NCBI GenBank assembly: GCA_020025915.1
Contig: JAHHRH010000038.1
Coordinates: 1-12,509, forward strand
Origin: Sutterella sp.
GTDB taxonomy: Bacteria > Pseudomonadota > Gammaproteobacteria > Burkholderiales > Burkholderiaceae_F
Direction: 5' to 3'
Length of the DNA stretch: 12,509 nucleotides
Each line of letters opens with the position of its first letter. Position 1 is the stretch's first letter. The notes below the pieces were generated by a model. It searched no databases, was not told the origin of the DNA, and saw only the letters and a program-made list of their open reading frames with translations. The position numbers and the translations under genes are program-made. This document shows positions 7,118 through 12,509 of this stretch, piece by piece.

Positions 7118-7980
7118 TGAAACACTTTCAAAAAATGCGCTATACGTTGCTACGTCGAGCGGTTCAACTCACGGTGCTCTGCCTTTTTATTGGCACTGCC
7201 CGTTGGGGTTGGAGAGTGGCTGGCGCACCATTACTAGACGGCACACATTCGGCATCGAAGGTCGCTGGCATCCTACCCCTTACTGATCCGTTAGCCACCC
7301 TCGAGCGTCTCGTTGCAGGGCATTTGCCGACAATGACCGCTGGCCTTGGCGCAGTTCTCGTAGTCATCCTCTATGGCATGTTGGGGTCACGCACCTTTTG
7401 CGGTTGGATTTGTCCTATGAACATGGTCACTGATGCCGCGAGTTGGCTTCGCAACGAGCTAGGTCTCAAAGCTGACGTCGTGCGACTTTCTCGCCACGTG
7501 CGTTACGGCCTTCTCATTGCTGCATTGTTTTTGAGTGCTGCAACGGGTACAGCGGCTTTTGAAGTCGTGAGTCCTCAAGCTTGGCTTTGGCGTGACCTGA
7601 TCTTTGGTACTGGTCTAGCTACTTTGAGTGTGGTGTCAGCCATTTTTACGCTTGACCTTGCCCTCATGAAACACGGTTGGTGTGGTCATTTATGTCCACT
7701 AGGTGCCTTTTGGTCACTCGTTGGTCGATTGTCACCCAAGCCCCTCGTTCAGATTCATTTTGACGATCAAGCGTGTACGCGATGTGGCGACTGTCTGCAT
7801 GTCTGCCCAGAACCCCAAGTCATTCGCTTTGTCGACCTAGCAAAGACGGGACGGATTCCATCGGGTGACTGCTTAAATTGCGGTCAATGTATTGCGGTTT
7901 GTCCAGATAAAGCGCTCGCTTTCAAGGGGCAGGGCACCCCAAAAAACAAGGCATCTACCACCCAACCAACGCACCAATAA
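7117..7980 (+). CDS. napH: NapH, membrane quinol dehydrogenase subunit
   Basis: A 287-residue membrane iron-sulfur protein that oxidises quinol and hands electrons to NapG. There are about four membrane segments, near residues 12-30, 73-91, 128-148 and 162-182. Two cytoplasmic CX3CP motifs are present, C95GWICP and C189GHLCP, diagnostic of NapH/NosR-like proteins. Two [4Fe-4S] groups lie near the C-terminus (220/223/226/230 and 252/255/258/262). The start overlaps the napG stop by one base and has GGAGG 6-7 bases upstream. No napC gene is in this operon, so NapGH probably serves as the quinol-oxidising module, as described for Wolinella. The Q/T/K-rich final 20 residues look disordered. Confidence 0.95.
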   Translation: MKHFQKMRYTLLRRAVQLTVLCLFIGTARWGWRVAGAPLLDGTHSASKVAGILPLTDPLATLERLVAGHLPTMTAGLGAVLVVILYGMLGSRTFCGWICPMNMVTDAASWLRNELGLKADVVRLSRHVRYGLLIAALFLSAATGTAAFEVVSPQAWLWRDLIFGTGLATLSVVSAIFTLDLALMKHGWCGHLCPLGAFWSLVGRLSPKPLVQIHFDDQACTRCGDCLHVCPEPQVIRFVDLAKTGRIPSGDCLNCGQCIAVCPDKALAFKGQGTPKNKASTTQPTHQ

Positions 7981-8004
7981 ACCCAGATTCAGGAGATAAC
8001 CACC

Positions 8005-8310
8005 ATGATTAAATTCACGTCTTTATTTGTATCGCTTGCGCTTTTTGGCGGCGTTGCTCAAGCTGCTGACAACGACATCATTGGTGCACCGAGCACTATT
8101 CCGCATCCAATCGACAGCTATCTACCGATTAAAGCGGATGTCAACAATTGCTTGATGTGCCACAAACAGGCAACGTCAGACGACCGTAAGACAGGCGAAA
8201 TCCCGTTAACACACATCAAGGAAGGCAAGGTCACAGGTGAGCGTTGGAACTGTACACTCTGCCACGCGCCCTCGACACCCGCAGAAACAAAGAGCCAACC
8301 GACCAAGTAA
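8005..8310 (+). CDS. napB: NapB, dihaem cytochrome c subunit of Nap
   Basis: Small periplasmic electron-transfer partner of NapA, 101 residues with a signal peptide (cleavage near AQA-A, residues 18-21). Two haem sites: C49LMCH and C83TLCH. The two distal histidine ligands expected from NapB structures are present in 'IPHPIDSY' (His34) and 'PLTHIKEG' (His70). AGGAG precedes the ATG, 24 bases after napH. The protein is clearly shorter than E. coli NapB (149): about 25 residues are missing between the signal peptide and the first distal histidine, and the tail after the second haem is shorter. The stop codon sits at the edge of the antisense intron-like sequence, so the short tail may reflect that insertion; this is not demonstrable here. 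Confidence 0.92.
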   Translation: MIKFTSLFVSLALFGGVAQAADNDIIGAPSTIPHPIDSYLPIKADVNNCLMCHKQATSDDRKTGEIPLTHIKEGKVTGERWNCTLCHAPSTPAETKSQPTK

Positions 8311-8746
8311 CCTAATAACAACAGTAGCCTCTCGGCAACATTCGGATAGGGGTGAAGACTTTGTGTCCCAAGCCCCTTCCATACCACACGGACGATTCAA
8401 TTCGACATCCGTTCAGGCATAGACTCCAGTTTTCCCAAATGCCGTTAGGGCGGACGCTTCAGGCTCCTCATCGGTTTTTCAGCTGTTATCTGACCGTCGG
8501 CCACCTCGGCCGCCTCCTGCTATTGATTTCGACTCTTTCCAAGCACAATTTCGCTCGGTACTAAGGCCTTCGCCTTGTTTGGCAGGCTCATCCACCGTCA
8601 TATGCCTGATGATACTCTTATCCATCAGCTCGGGGCTTTTCATCTGGTTACGACTCGCGTCGCATAGTTTACCTTTACTATGCGGTTGCCACTGCCACCC
8701 TCTCTCGGGACTTTCACCCATTAGAACATGCCCATGCCGAGCACAC
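8311..8746 (-). mobile_element. Group II intron 5' fragment (domain I region), reverse transcriptase missing
   Basis: On the minus strand the sequence opens at 8746 with GUGUG, then a small stem (UGCUC/GGGCA) and GGGUGAAAGUCCC, the typical opening of bacterial group II introns as I recognise it. Dense hairpins follow: a perfect 8-bp stem CGCATAGT/ACTATGCG (8661-8684), CTGAT-GATA/TATC-ATCAG, GGCC-GAGGT-GGCC, a 40-base compound hairpin at 8381-8420, and GGGG/CCCC at 8349-8376. No reverse transcriptase follows: napB coding sequence on the other strand begins at once. No domain V with its AGC triad was found. I read this as a truncated 5' remnant; the left limit at 8311 is approximate, set only by the napB stop. 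An ORF-less intron with a divergent 3' end is less likely. The family call is from memory of intron sequences and was not searched. Confidence 0.65.
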
Positions 8747-8780
8747 AAGCAAGGAGGCTATTGAAAGACGCTCTTTGCAT

Positions 8781-8812
8781 TTGGCTTCTCCAAAGCCGAT
8801 TTTTATTTTTTA
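8781..8812 (+). terminator. Intrinsic terminator of the nap operon
   Basis: TTGGCTT and AAGCCGA form a 7-bp stem (one U-G pair) with a CTCCA loop, followed by TTTTTATTTTTT. It lies about 470 bases past napB, and most of that gap is the intron-like insertion, so the original spacing was probably under 100 bases. The T-run overlaps the stop codon of the convergent narL-like gene. Confidence 0.65.
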
Positions 8813-9463
8813 ATGCACTTCTTTTTGTTGAGCTGCCCACACCGCCGCTTCGACACGGCTACGGCAACCGAGTTTCTTGAGAATGTGCTTAACGTGTCCC
8901 TTAACCGTACCCTCAGATATATCGAGTTGGCGCGCAATGACTTTGTTGGTACATCCTTTGGCGATCAATTCAAGCACATCGCCCTCTCGCTCCGTGAGCA
9001 CAGGTCTTTCTTGAACAGCCGATCGCATTTTGGCGCGAAGCGACGTCGTCAAAAACGCCATCATCGAGGCATCGACAATGATCTGACCTTCAAGCGTCTG
9101 ACGAATACTTTTTAAGAAATCTTCGGGCTCCATATCTTTTAAAAAATATCCGTCGGCACCTGCTTGAATACAAGCCGTCAAGTCTTTGCCAGAATCGCTC
9201 ACTGTCAGAATCACAATTCGTCGAGACGGATCCTCTTCTTTTAAGGTGGCGAGGATTTCTACACCCGAACTTCCTTTCATGTTGAGATCCAAGATCGTGA
9301 GATCTGGTTCATAACGGCGAACGAGGTCTAGCGCCTCTTCACGCGTGCCCGCCTCACCCACCAACTCAATGGAAGGCTCTAAATCTAGTAATTCATGGAC
9401 ACCACGTCTAAAGAGCGGATGGTCATCAACAACGACGACTGTGTAATGATCCTTGACGGTCAT
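8810..9463 (-). CDS. narL: NarL-family nitrate/nitrite response regulator
   Basis: A 217-residue response regulator, the same size as E. coli NarL (216). The receiver domain has the acidic pair Asp13/Asp14, phospho-acceptor Asp59 in 'LTILDLNM', and the Lys of 'GYFLKD'. The C-terminal LuxR/NarL helix-turn-helix reads 'LTEREGDVLELIAKG...NKVIARQLDISEGTVKGHVKHILKKLG', very close to NarL. The ATG at 9463 is chosen because AAGGAA stands 9 bases upstream; a GTG nine codons earlier lacks such support. It follows the sensor kinase gene by 43 bases and is surely co-transcribed. Probable targets are the 7-2-7 heptamer pairs at 2926-2941 and 3086-3101. Odd point: in the recognition helix, the Val of NarL 'TVKVHVK' is Gly here. 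Confidence 0.92.
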   Translation of the reverse strand: MTVKDHYTVVVVDDHPLFRRGVHELLDLEPSIELVGEAGTREEALDLVRRYEPDLTILDLNMKGSSGVEILATLKEEDPSRRIVILTVSDSGKDLTACIQAGADGYFLKDMEPEDFLKSIRQTLEGQIIVDASMMAFLTTSLRAKMRSAVQERPVLTEREGDVLELIAKGCTNKVIARQLDISEGTVKGHVKHILKKLGCRSRVEAAVWAAQQKEVH

Positions 9464-9506
9464 GACGGGATTTCCTTTGGTTACGGACACTTGACTATTT
9501 TAACGA

Positions 9507-11273
9507 CTACGCCTCTCTTTCGGGCACTGTCAGTGTCACACAAGTGCCTTTGTCGTGACCAGGCACCACTGAAAGCATACCATGAAGCGCCTCAGCACGC
9601 TCACGCATAATCGAGAGACCAAAGTGTTTGTACTTTTGCTGCGTTGCTGCGATACCTATGCCATCATCCTCAATAGTTAATACGAAACCGCCTTCAGCGC
9701 TACGCCTCATACGTACAGTCACAAGAGTCGCCCGCGCATGCTTTTCAATATTGATCAACGCTTCTCTCAAAATATGAATGACATGAATTTGCTCGTTAGG
9801 GCTCAATTCAATCCCTAAAAGCTCATTCATCACCGTGGTAGCAATACCCGTACGATTGCGAAATTCCTCAACGGTTTCGTCCACTGCACCATTAAGCCCT
9901 GAACTATTGATCTGTAAACGGAAGGTCGTTAGCACTTCACGCAGTTGCCGATAAGCGGTCGCTATCCCATCAGACAATTCATTCACGGTCTCAAGCACTA
10001 TATCTTTGGGCTCTTCTCGTTCTACAAACACTTTGAGTCGGTGAATCTGAATGCGTGAGTAAGATAACGACTGTGCGATCGAATCGTGGAGTTCTCGAGC
10101 AATCGTGGAGCGTTCTTCTAACACCGCCAACCGTCGGTCGTCTGCCTGTCTAAAACTACGTTCAATACCACGTCCAACAGTCTGTGCCATAGCTTGCGCT
10201 AGATCTCGTTGCCAGTCTTCAGGCGTTTCTTTAAAGATCACATCCAAGAATCCTGTACGCGCTTTATCGGTCGAGAGAGAAAACTGTTCACACAACGACT
10301 CAATAAAAGGATCCGTCCTCACATTATCGTTTAACACATACAGTGCAAGAACATAGTCTTTATCCCCCTGCCCCACTCGAATGCGTACCGCGGTCGCACC
10401 TAATTGTTGTGCCGATTCAGAAAGTAGACCATCAAGCGCGTGGCGCTCAGATAAATTATGCCACGTCACGGCTTGAACGACACGGCTCAAAAACTGCAAT
10501 CCAGCATTACGTCGATTGAGGTCTTGCGTCTTACGGGCCACTTCGTTTTCGAGATTACCATACAAGCGCCCCAATTCATCCACCATGAAGTTAAAGCTCG
10601 CGCTCAAGCGACCAATTTCGTTGGGTGCTGGCGCCTTCGTACGAACCGAAAAGTCCCCCTGACGTACCGCATCTGCAGCGCGACCGATCTCGAGAAGAGG
10701 CTTAAAAATACTTTGTTGCATCATCAGAAGCATCACCAAACTCACGGCAATGGCTCCTAAAAGAATCGCCGTCAAAATGGTTTGTAAGAGCGCCAATCGA
10801 TCATTTAGGCTATTTTCAAGTGTCTGAACGAAACGATCCACGTCTTCGACGAAGACTGGAATTTCTTCGGTAAACTGACGTCTCGCCTGTAAATTATCGA
10901 TACTCGCCTCAGCCAATGGACGCACGCTGGTTTCAAAACGATCCTTGAGAGCGTGATACTCAGCCATCGCTTCATACGGAACCCCCTTCAGGAGTCCAGG
11001 ACTCTTCAACTTTGCGCCAAATTCATCCAACGCACCCAAGGTTTTTTCTTTTCGCTGATCATACGATGTAAATGGATCAGCCACGGCCAAAGCGAGCTTA
11101 TAGCTCTGCATACGCATGCTACCAGAAACGTTGATTGCACCACCAGATCCAGTAGACTGTTCGGTGAGTACCAAAGCTGGCGTGGCAGCCAACACCGCCA
11201 ACACACTGATCACTAGCAGTGCAACGAGGTTTTGTCGGACAATCGATGCGCGAAGCCAATGAATTAACCGCAT
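9507..11273 (-). CDS. narX: NarX/NarQ-type nitrate/nitrite sensor histidine kinase
   Basis: A 588-residue inner-membrane sensor (E. coli NarX is 598). Membrane segments at about 16-36 and 164-185 enclose a periplasmic helical sensor. Its first helix carries the P-box 'INVSGSMRMQSYKL' (47-60), whose Arg54 corresponds to the nitrate-binding Arg of NarX. A HAMP domain follows (about 186-240), then a signalling linker with only one cysteine (Cys328), unlike the Cys cluster of NarX. The HisKA_3 H-box is 'ARELHDSIAQSLSY' with His396; the ATPase domain has the N-box 'REALINIEKHA', 'EDDGIGI', and a final 'GTCVTL'. The start MRLIHW has AAGGAAG about 8 bases upstream; in-frame starts further out (to 11381) would overlap the preceding terminator. 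It precedes the narL-like gene by 43 bases. NarX and NarQ cannot be separated with confidence; NarQ-like features are noted. Confidence 0.92.
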   Translation of the reverse strand: MRLIHWLRASIVRQNLVALLVISVLAVLAATPALVLTEQSTGSGGAINVSGSMRMQSYKLALAVADPFTSYDQRKEKTLGALDEFGAKLKSPGLLKGVPYEAMAEYHALKDRFETSVRPLAEASIDNLQARRQFTEEIPVFVEDVDRFVQTLENSLNDRLALLQTILTAILLGAIAVSLVMLLMMQQSIFKPLLEIGRAADAVRQGDFSVRTKAPAPNEIGRLSASFNFMVDELGRLYGNLENEVARKTQDLNRRNAGLQFLSRVVQAVTWHNLSERHALDGLLSESAQQLGATAVRIRVGQGDKDYVLALYVLNDNVRTDPFIESLCEQFSLSTDKARTGFLDVIFKETPEDWQRDLAQAMAQTVGRGIERSFRQADDRRLAVLEERSTIARELHDSIAQSLSYSRIQIHRLKVFVEREEPKDIVLETVNELSDGIATAYRQLREVLTTFRLQINSSGLNGAVDETVEEFRNRTGIATTVMNELLGIELSPNEQIHVIHILREALINIEKHARATLVTVRMRRSAEGGFVLTIEDDGIGIAATQQKYKHFGLSIMRERAEALHGMLSVVPGHDKGTCVTLTVPEREA

Positions 11274-11309
11274 GGACAAACTTCCTTCAAAAAACGGGAT
11301 CGCAGTGCG

Positions 11310-11329
11310 TGACAAAAACTGACAAAAAG
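11310..11329. repeat. Tandem 10-bp repeat upstream of narX
   Basis: TGACAAAAAC and TGACAAAAAG lie head to tail, one helical turn apart, between the cytochrome terminator and the narX ribosome-binding site. On the minus strand each contains TTGTCA, close to a -35 hexamer, but I see no good -10 at the right distance. It overlaps the T-tract of the terminator and may simply be part of it. Confidence 0.35.
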
Positions 11330-11387
11330 AAAGCCTGCTGTGCTCTAACCAACCGTTTTTTGGGGGTGGCTTGAGCATCAACAGGCT
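11321..11387 (-). terminator. Intrinsic terminator after the tetrahaem cytochrome gene
   Basis: On the minus strand AGCCTGTTGATGCTC (left arm, 11373-11387) pairs with GAGCACAGCAGGCT (right arm, 11332-11345) over 14 bp with one U-G pair and one bulged A. TTTCTTTTTG follows. The 27-base loop contains a possible secondary pairing. It separates the cytochrome transcript from narXL, though partial read-through into narXL is plausible. Confidence 0.75.
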
Positions 11388-11416
11388 CTTGACATTCGAT
11401 TAACGAAACCGATCGA

Positions 11417-12052
11417 TTACTTAGCGGCAACCGGTTCGGCCTTTGCTTCAGGCTTTGCTTCGCCCTTGGCCTTAGCTAATTCAGCATCAGCAGCGGCATA
11501 ATCGTGACCAGCCTTCGGATGACAAGCTAAGCAATCCATTGGCTTCTTCGGATCCTTATCGAGGTTTTGGTGCAACTTAGCAATGAAAGGCTTCTTCGGG
11601 TTATGCATGCTAGAGATATCATGGCAACCGCGACAAGCAGAGAAGTTACGGTCAACCATCTGCTTATGAACAGCCTCGCTCATTTCCTTACGCTTTTCGA
11701 GCTGTTTTTCGGGCGTATTCAAAGAACCCTGGATTTCACCGATCAAAGAATTCGTGCCTGCTCTAGCCTTGTCAAGAAGAAGCATCGTATAGTCGACCGG
11801 ACCCACGTGGGGGTTAGAATGATTCAACAAATGGCAGTCCGAGCAACCCGCCGTCGCGCCAGATGGCGTCTGGAAATGCTGACCCTTCTTATAAGCAGCG
11901 TAGGTCAAATCCATCGAGTGACAAAATTCGCCACAGAACTTATTCGTGCCAGCCCAGTGCACAACGCTCGTGAGCGAACCAACAAACACAATCCCGATAG
12001 CTACGCCGATCAGCAGAATGCCTGCAATATACCATTTGGAATTCTTACCCAT
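11417..12052 (-). CDS. NapC/NirT/NrfH-family membrane tetrahaem cytochrome c
   Basis: A 211-residue quinol dehydrogenase anchored by one N-terminal membrane segment (about 8-27), with its haems in the periplasm. Haem sites: C40GEFCH, C70SDCH, C140RGCH and C174LACH. The first is CX3CH rather than CX2CH, but keeps the family's His-x-Met (HSM) that ligates haem 1 in NrfH. 'NHSNPHVGPVDY' after haem 2 and 'IAKLHQNLDKDPKKPMDCLACH' before haem 4 fit the family. The C-terminal about 25 residues are an Ala/Lys/Glu/Pro-rich tail. An AAAAAGG ribosome-binding site stands about 9 bases before the ATG. With no napC in the nap operon and no other donor in view, it probably feeds the octahaem nitrite reductase; donation to NapAB is also possible. 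The exact subfamily is not decidable by eye. Confidence 0.9.
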   Translation of the reverse strand: MGKNSKWYIAGILLIGVAIGIVFVGSLTSVVHWAGTNKFCGEFCHSMDLTYAAYKKGQHFQTPSGATAGCSDCHLLNHSNPHVGPVDYTMLLLDKARAGTNSLIGEIQGSLNTPEKQLEKRKEMSEAVHKQMVDRNFSACRGCHDISSMHNPKKPFIAKLHQNLDKDPKKPMDCLACHPKAGHDYAAADAELAKAKGEAKPEAKAEPVAAK

Positions 12053-12072
12053 TTTGAGACCTTTTTGGTTGT

Positions 12073-12121
12073 GTTGATCAAATCGACTGATGTGCGTTTT
12101 ATAGAAAGTCGATCAGTCAAC
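12073..12121 (-). promoter_or_regulatory. Compound inverted repeat in the cytochrome leader with two alternative pairings
   Basis: On the minus strand GTTGA/TCAAC (5 bp) flanks ATCGACT/AGTCGAT (7 bp). An overlapping, mutually exclusive 7-bp pairing GACTGAT/ATCAGTC is also perfect. It ends 21 bases before the start codon, just upstream of the ribosome-binding site. It could be a leader hairpin or an operator. Confidence 0.4.
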
Positions 12122-12276
12122 TGTTATAACGTGGTAGTGTCGATTCACCCCCCTAGGGGCGGATATGCATCAACATCAACAACTTTCTTAAAAATTGCTG
12201 ATCTACTGATTATAACGCCAACCTGAACAAATGAAAATAATTGTTACGCTAGGGATCTCCTTTAGTTTATCAGGCA

Positions 12277-12299
12277 AAGCGATTGGTTGACCAACGCTT
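12277..12299. promoter_or_regulatory. Operator-like palindrome
   Basis: AAGCG-a-TTGGT-TG-ACCAA-CGCTT: 10 bp of dyad symmetry about a 2-base centre with one unpaired A. No T-run follows on either strand, so an operator is more likely than a terminator. The binding protein is unknown. Confidence 0.35.
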
Positions 12300-12308
12300 C
12301 TCACAAAT

Positions 12309-12331
12309 CGTAGTATTGAATAGACACTACG
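12309..12331. promoter_or_regulatory. 6-bp inverted repeat with 11-base spacer
   Basis: CGTAGT and ACTACG are exact reverse complements, with arm centres 17 bases apart. It lies 10 bases from the preceding palindrome, and the pair may form one control module. No function can be assigned from sequence alone. Confidence 0.3.
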
Positions 12332-12509
12332 TCGAAGCTTATAGGCCACTTCTCTCATAACCATTCAAAACGGGATCCAATCATCTATAAAGTAACTTTT
12401 ACCTCTTACCGAGACAACTTCATCATCACCCCTCTACGTTTTGTTACAAATCAGCGGTATTTGTCAAGCTTCTTTTCCAAGAATTGTCAAAAAAACCGTT
12501 ATCTGCTTT

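Larger units (their letters stand above)
12053..12509. other. Non-coding control region upstream of the tetrahaem cytochrome gene
   Basis: No plausible gene on either strand. The region is AT-rich toward its ends and holds several dyads (12073-12121, 12150-12159 CCCCTAGGGG, 12277-12299, 12309-12331) and one full-match NarL heptamer, TACCTCT (12400-12406), without an inverted partner. Promoter elements are not clear: minus-strand TATAAA (12098-12103) lacks a good -35. Confidence 0.5.

Noticed and set aside
8340..8420. Complete ORF-less group II intron with domains V and VI at this end
   Set aside because: The GGGG/CCCC hairpin at 8349-8376 with a nearby A looked like domain VI, but the preceding 40-base hairpin lacks the AGC triad and bulge of domain V.
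8479..8748. 89-codon minus-strand frame over the intron-like sequence
   Set aside because: Low-complexity basic product with no domain; it overlaps stems that read as structured RNA from group II intron domain I.
9464..9490. GTG start adding nine residues to the NarL-like protein
   Set aside because: The ATG at 9463 has a clear AAGGAA at good spacing and gives the usual family N-terminus.
12140..12165. NarL 7-2-7 box centred on CCCCTAGGGG
   Set aside because: The flanking bases do not form TACYYMT heptamers; only the 10-bp palindrome is real.
1..12509. CRISPR arrays, tRNA or rRNA genes, complete insertion sequences
   Set aside because: No regularly spaced repeats, no cloverleaf or rRNA sequence, and no transposase were recognised on either strand.

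Overview
The window is a nitrate-to-ammonium respiration locus from a Gram-negative proteobacterium with periplasmic anaerobic respiration. All ten protein genes I can support belong to that theme: periplasmic nitrate reductase (nap), an octahaem nitrite reductase, a membrane tetrahaem cytochrome, a NarX/NarL-type two-component system, and a cytochrome c maturation factor. The organism is most likely a betaproteobacterium, perhaps a host-associated Burkholderiales lineage such as Sutterellaceae. That placement is inference from gene content and the long-form NapA; there is no rRNA or other marker gene to confirm it.

Layout. Positions 137-1018 (minus) encode a CcmI-type TPR protein. Positions 1127-2737 (minus) encode the octahaem nitrite reductase, with an intrinsic terminator or attenuator between the two. 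Positions 2738-3306 are the divergent control region. It holds two NarL/NarP-type 7-2-7 inverted heptamers, extra single heptamers, and structured leader sequence in front of the nitrite reductase gene. Positions 3307-8310 (plus) are napD-napA-napG-napH-napB, tightly packed, followed by a terminator near 8781-8812. Between napB and that terminator, on the opposite strand, lies about 0.4 kb of highly structured sequence that reads as the 5' part (domain I region) of a group II intron without its reverse transcriptase. Positions 8810-11273 (minus) are narL- and narX-like genes. Positions 11417-12052 (minus) encode the NapC/NrfH-family cytochrome, followed by a strong terminator. Positions 12053-12509 are non-coding and contain several dyads.

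How it works together (family knowledge plus inference). NapGH passes quinol electrons to NapB and NapA, reducing nitrate to nitrite in the periplasm. NapD is the NapA-specific Tat chaperone. The octahaem enzyme then reduces nitrite to ammonium, probably fed by the tetrahaem NapC/NrfH-type quinol dehydrogenase. The CcmI-like protein presents apocytochromes for haem ligation, including the unusual CXXCK site. The NarX-like sensor detects nitrate or nitrite, and the NarL-like regulator probably binds the heptamer pairs between the two divergent operons, so that both reduction steps respond together.

Most interesting points: a NrfA-type catalytic module in octahaem form with the Tyr-Val-Cys motif of the cross-linked Thioalkalivibrio enzyme; a CX3CH first haem site in the tetrahaem cytochrome; the truncated antisense group II intron; the paired NarL boxes; and the leader hairpin abutting the nitrite reductase ribosome-binding site.
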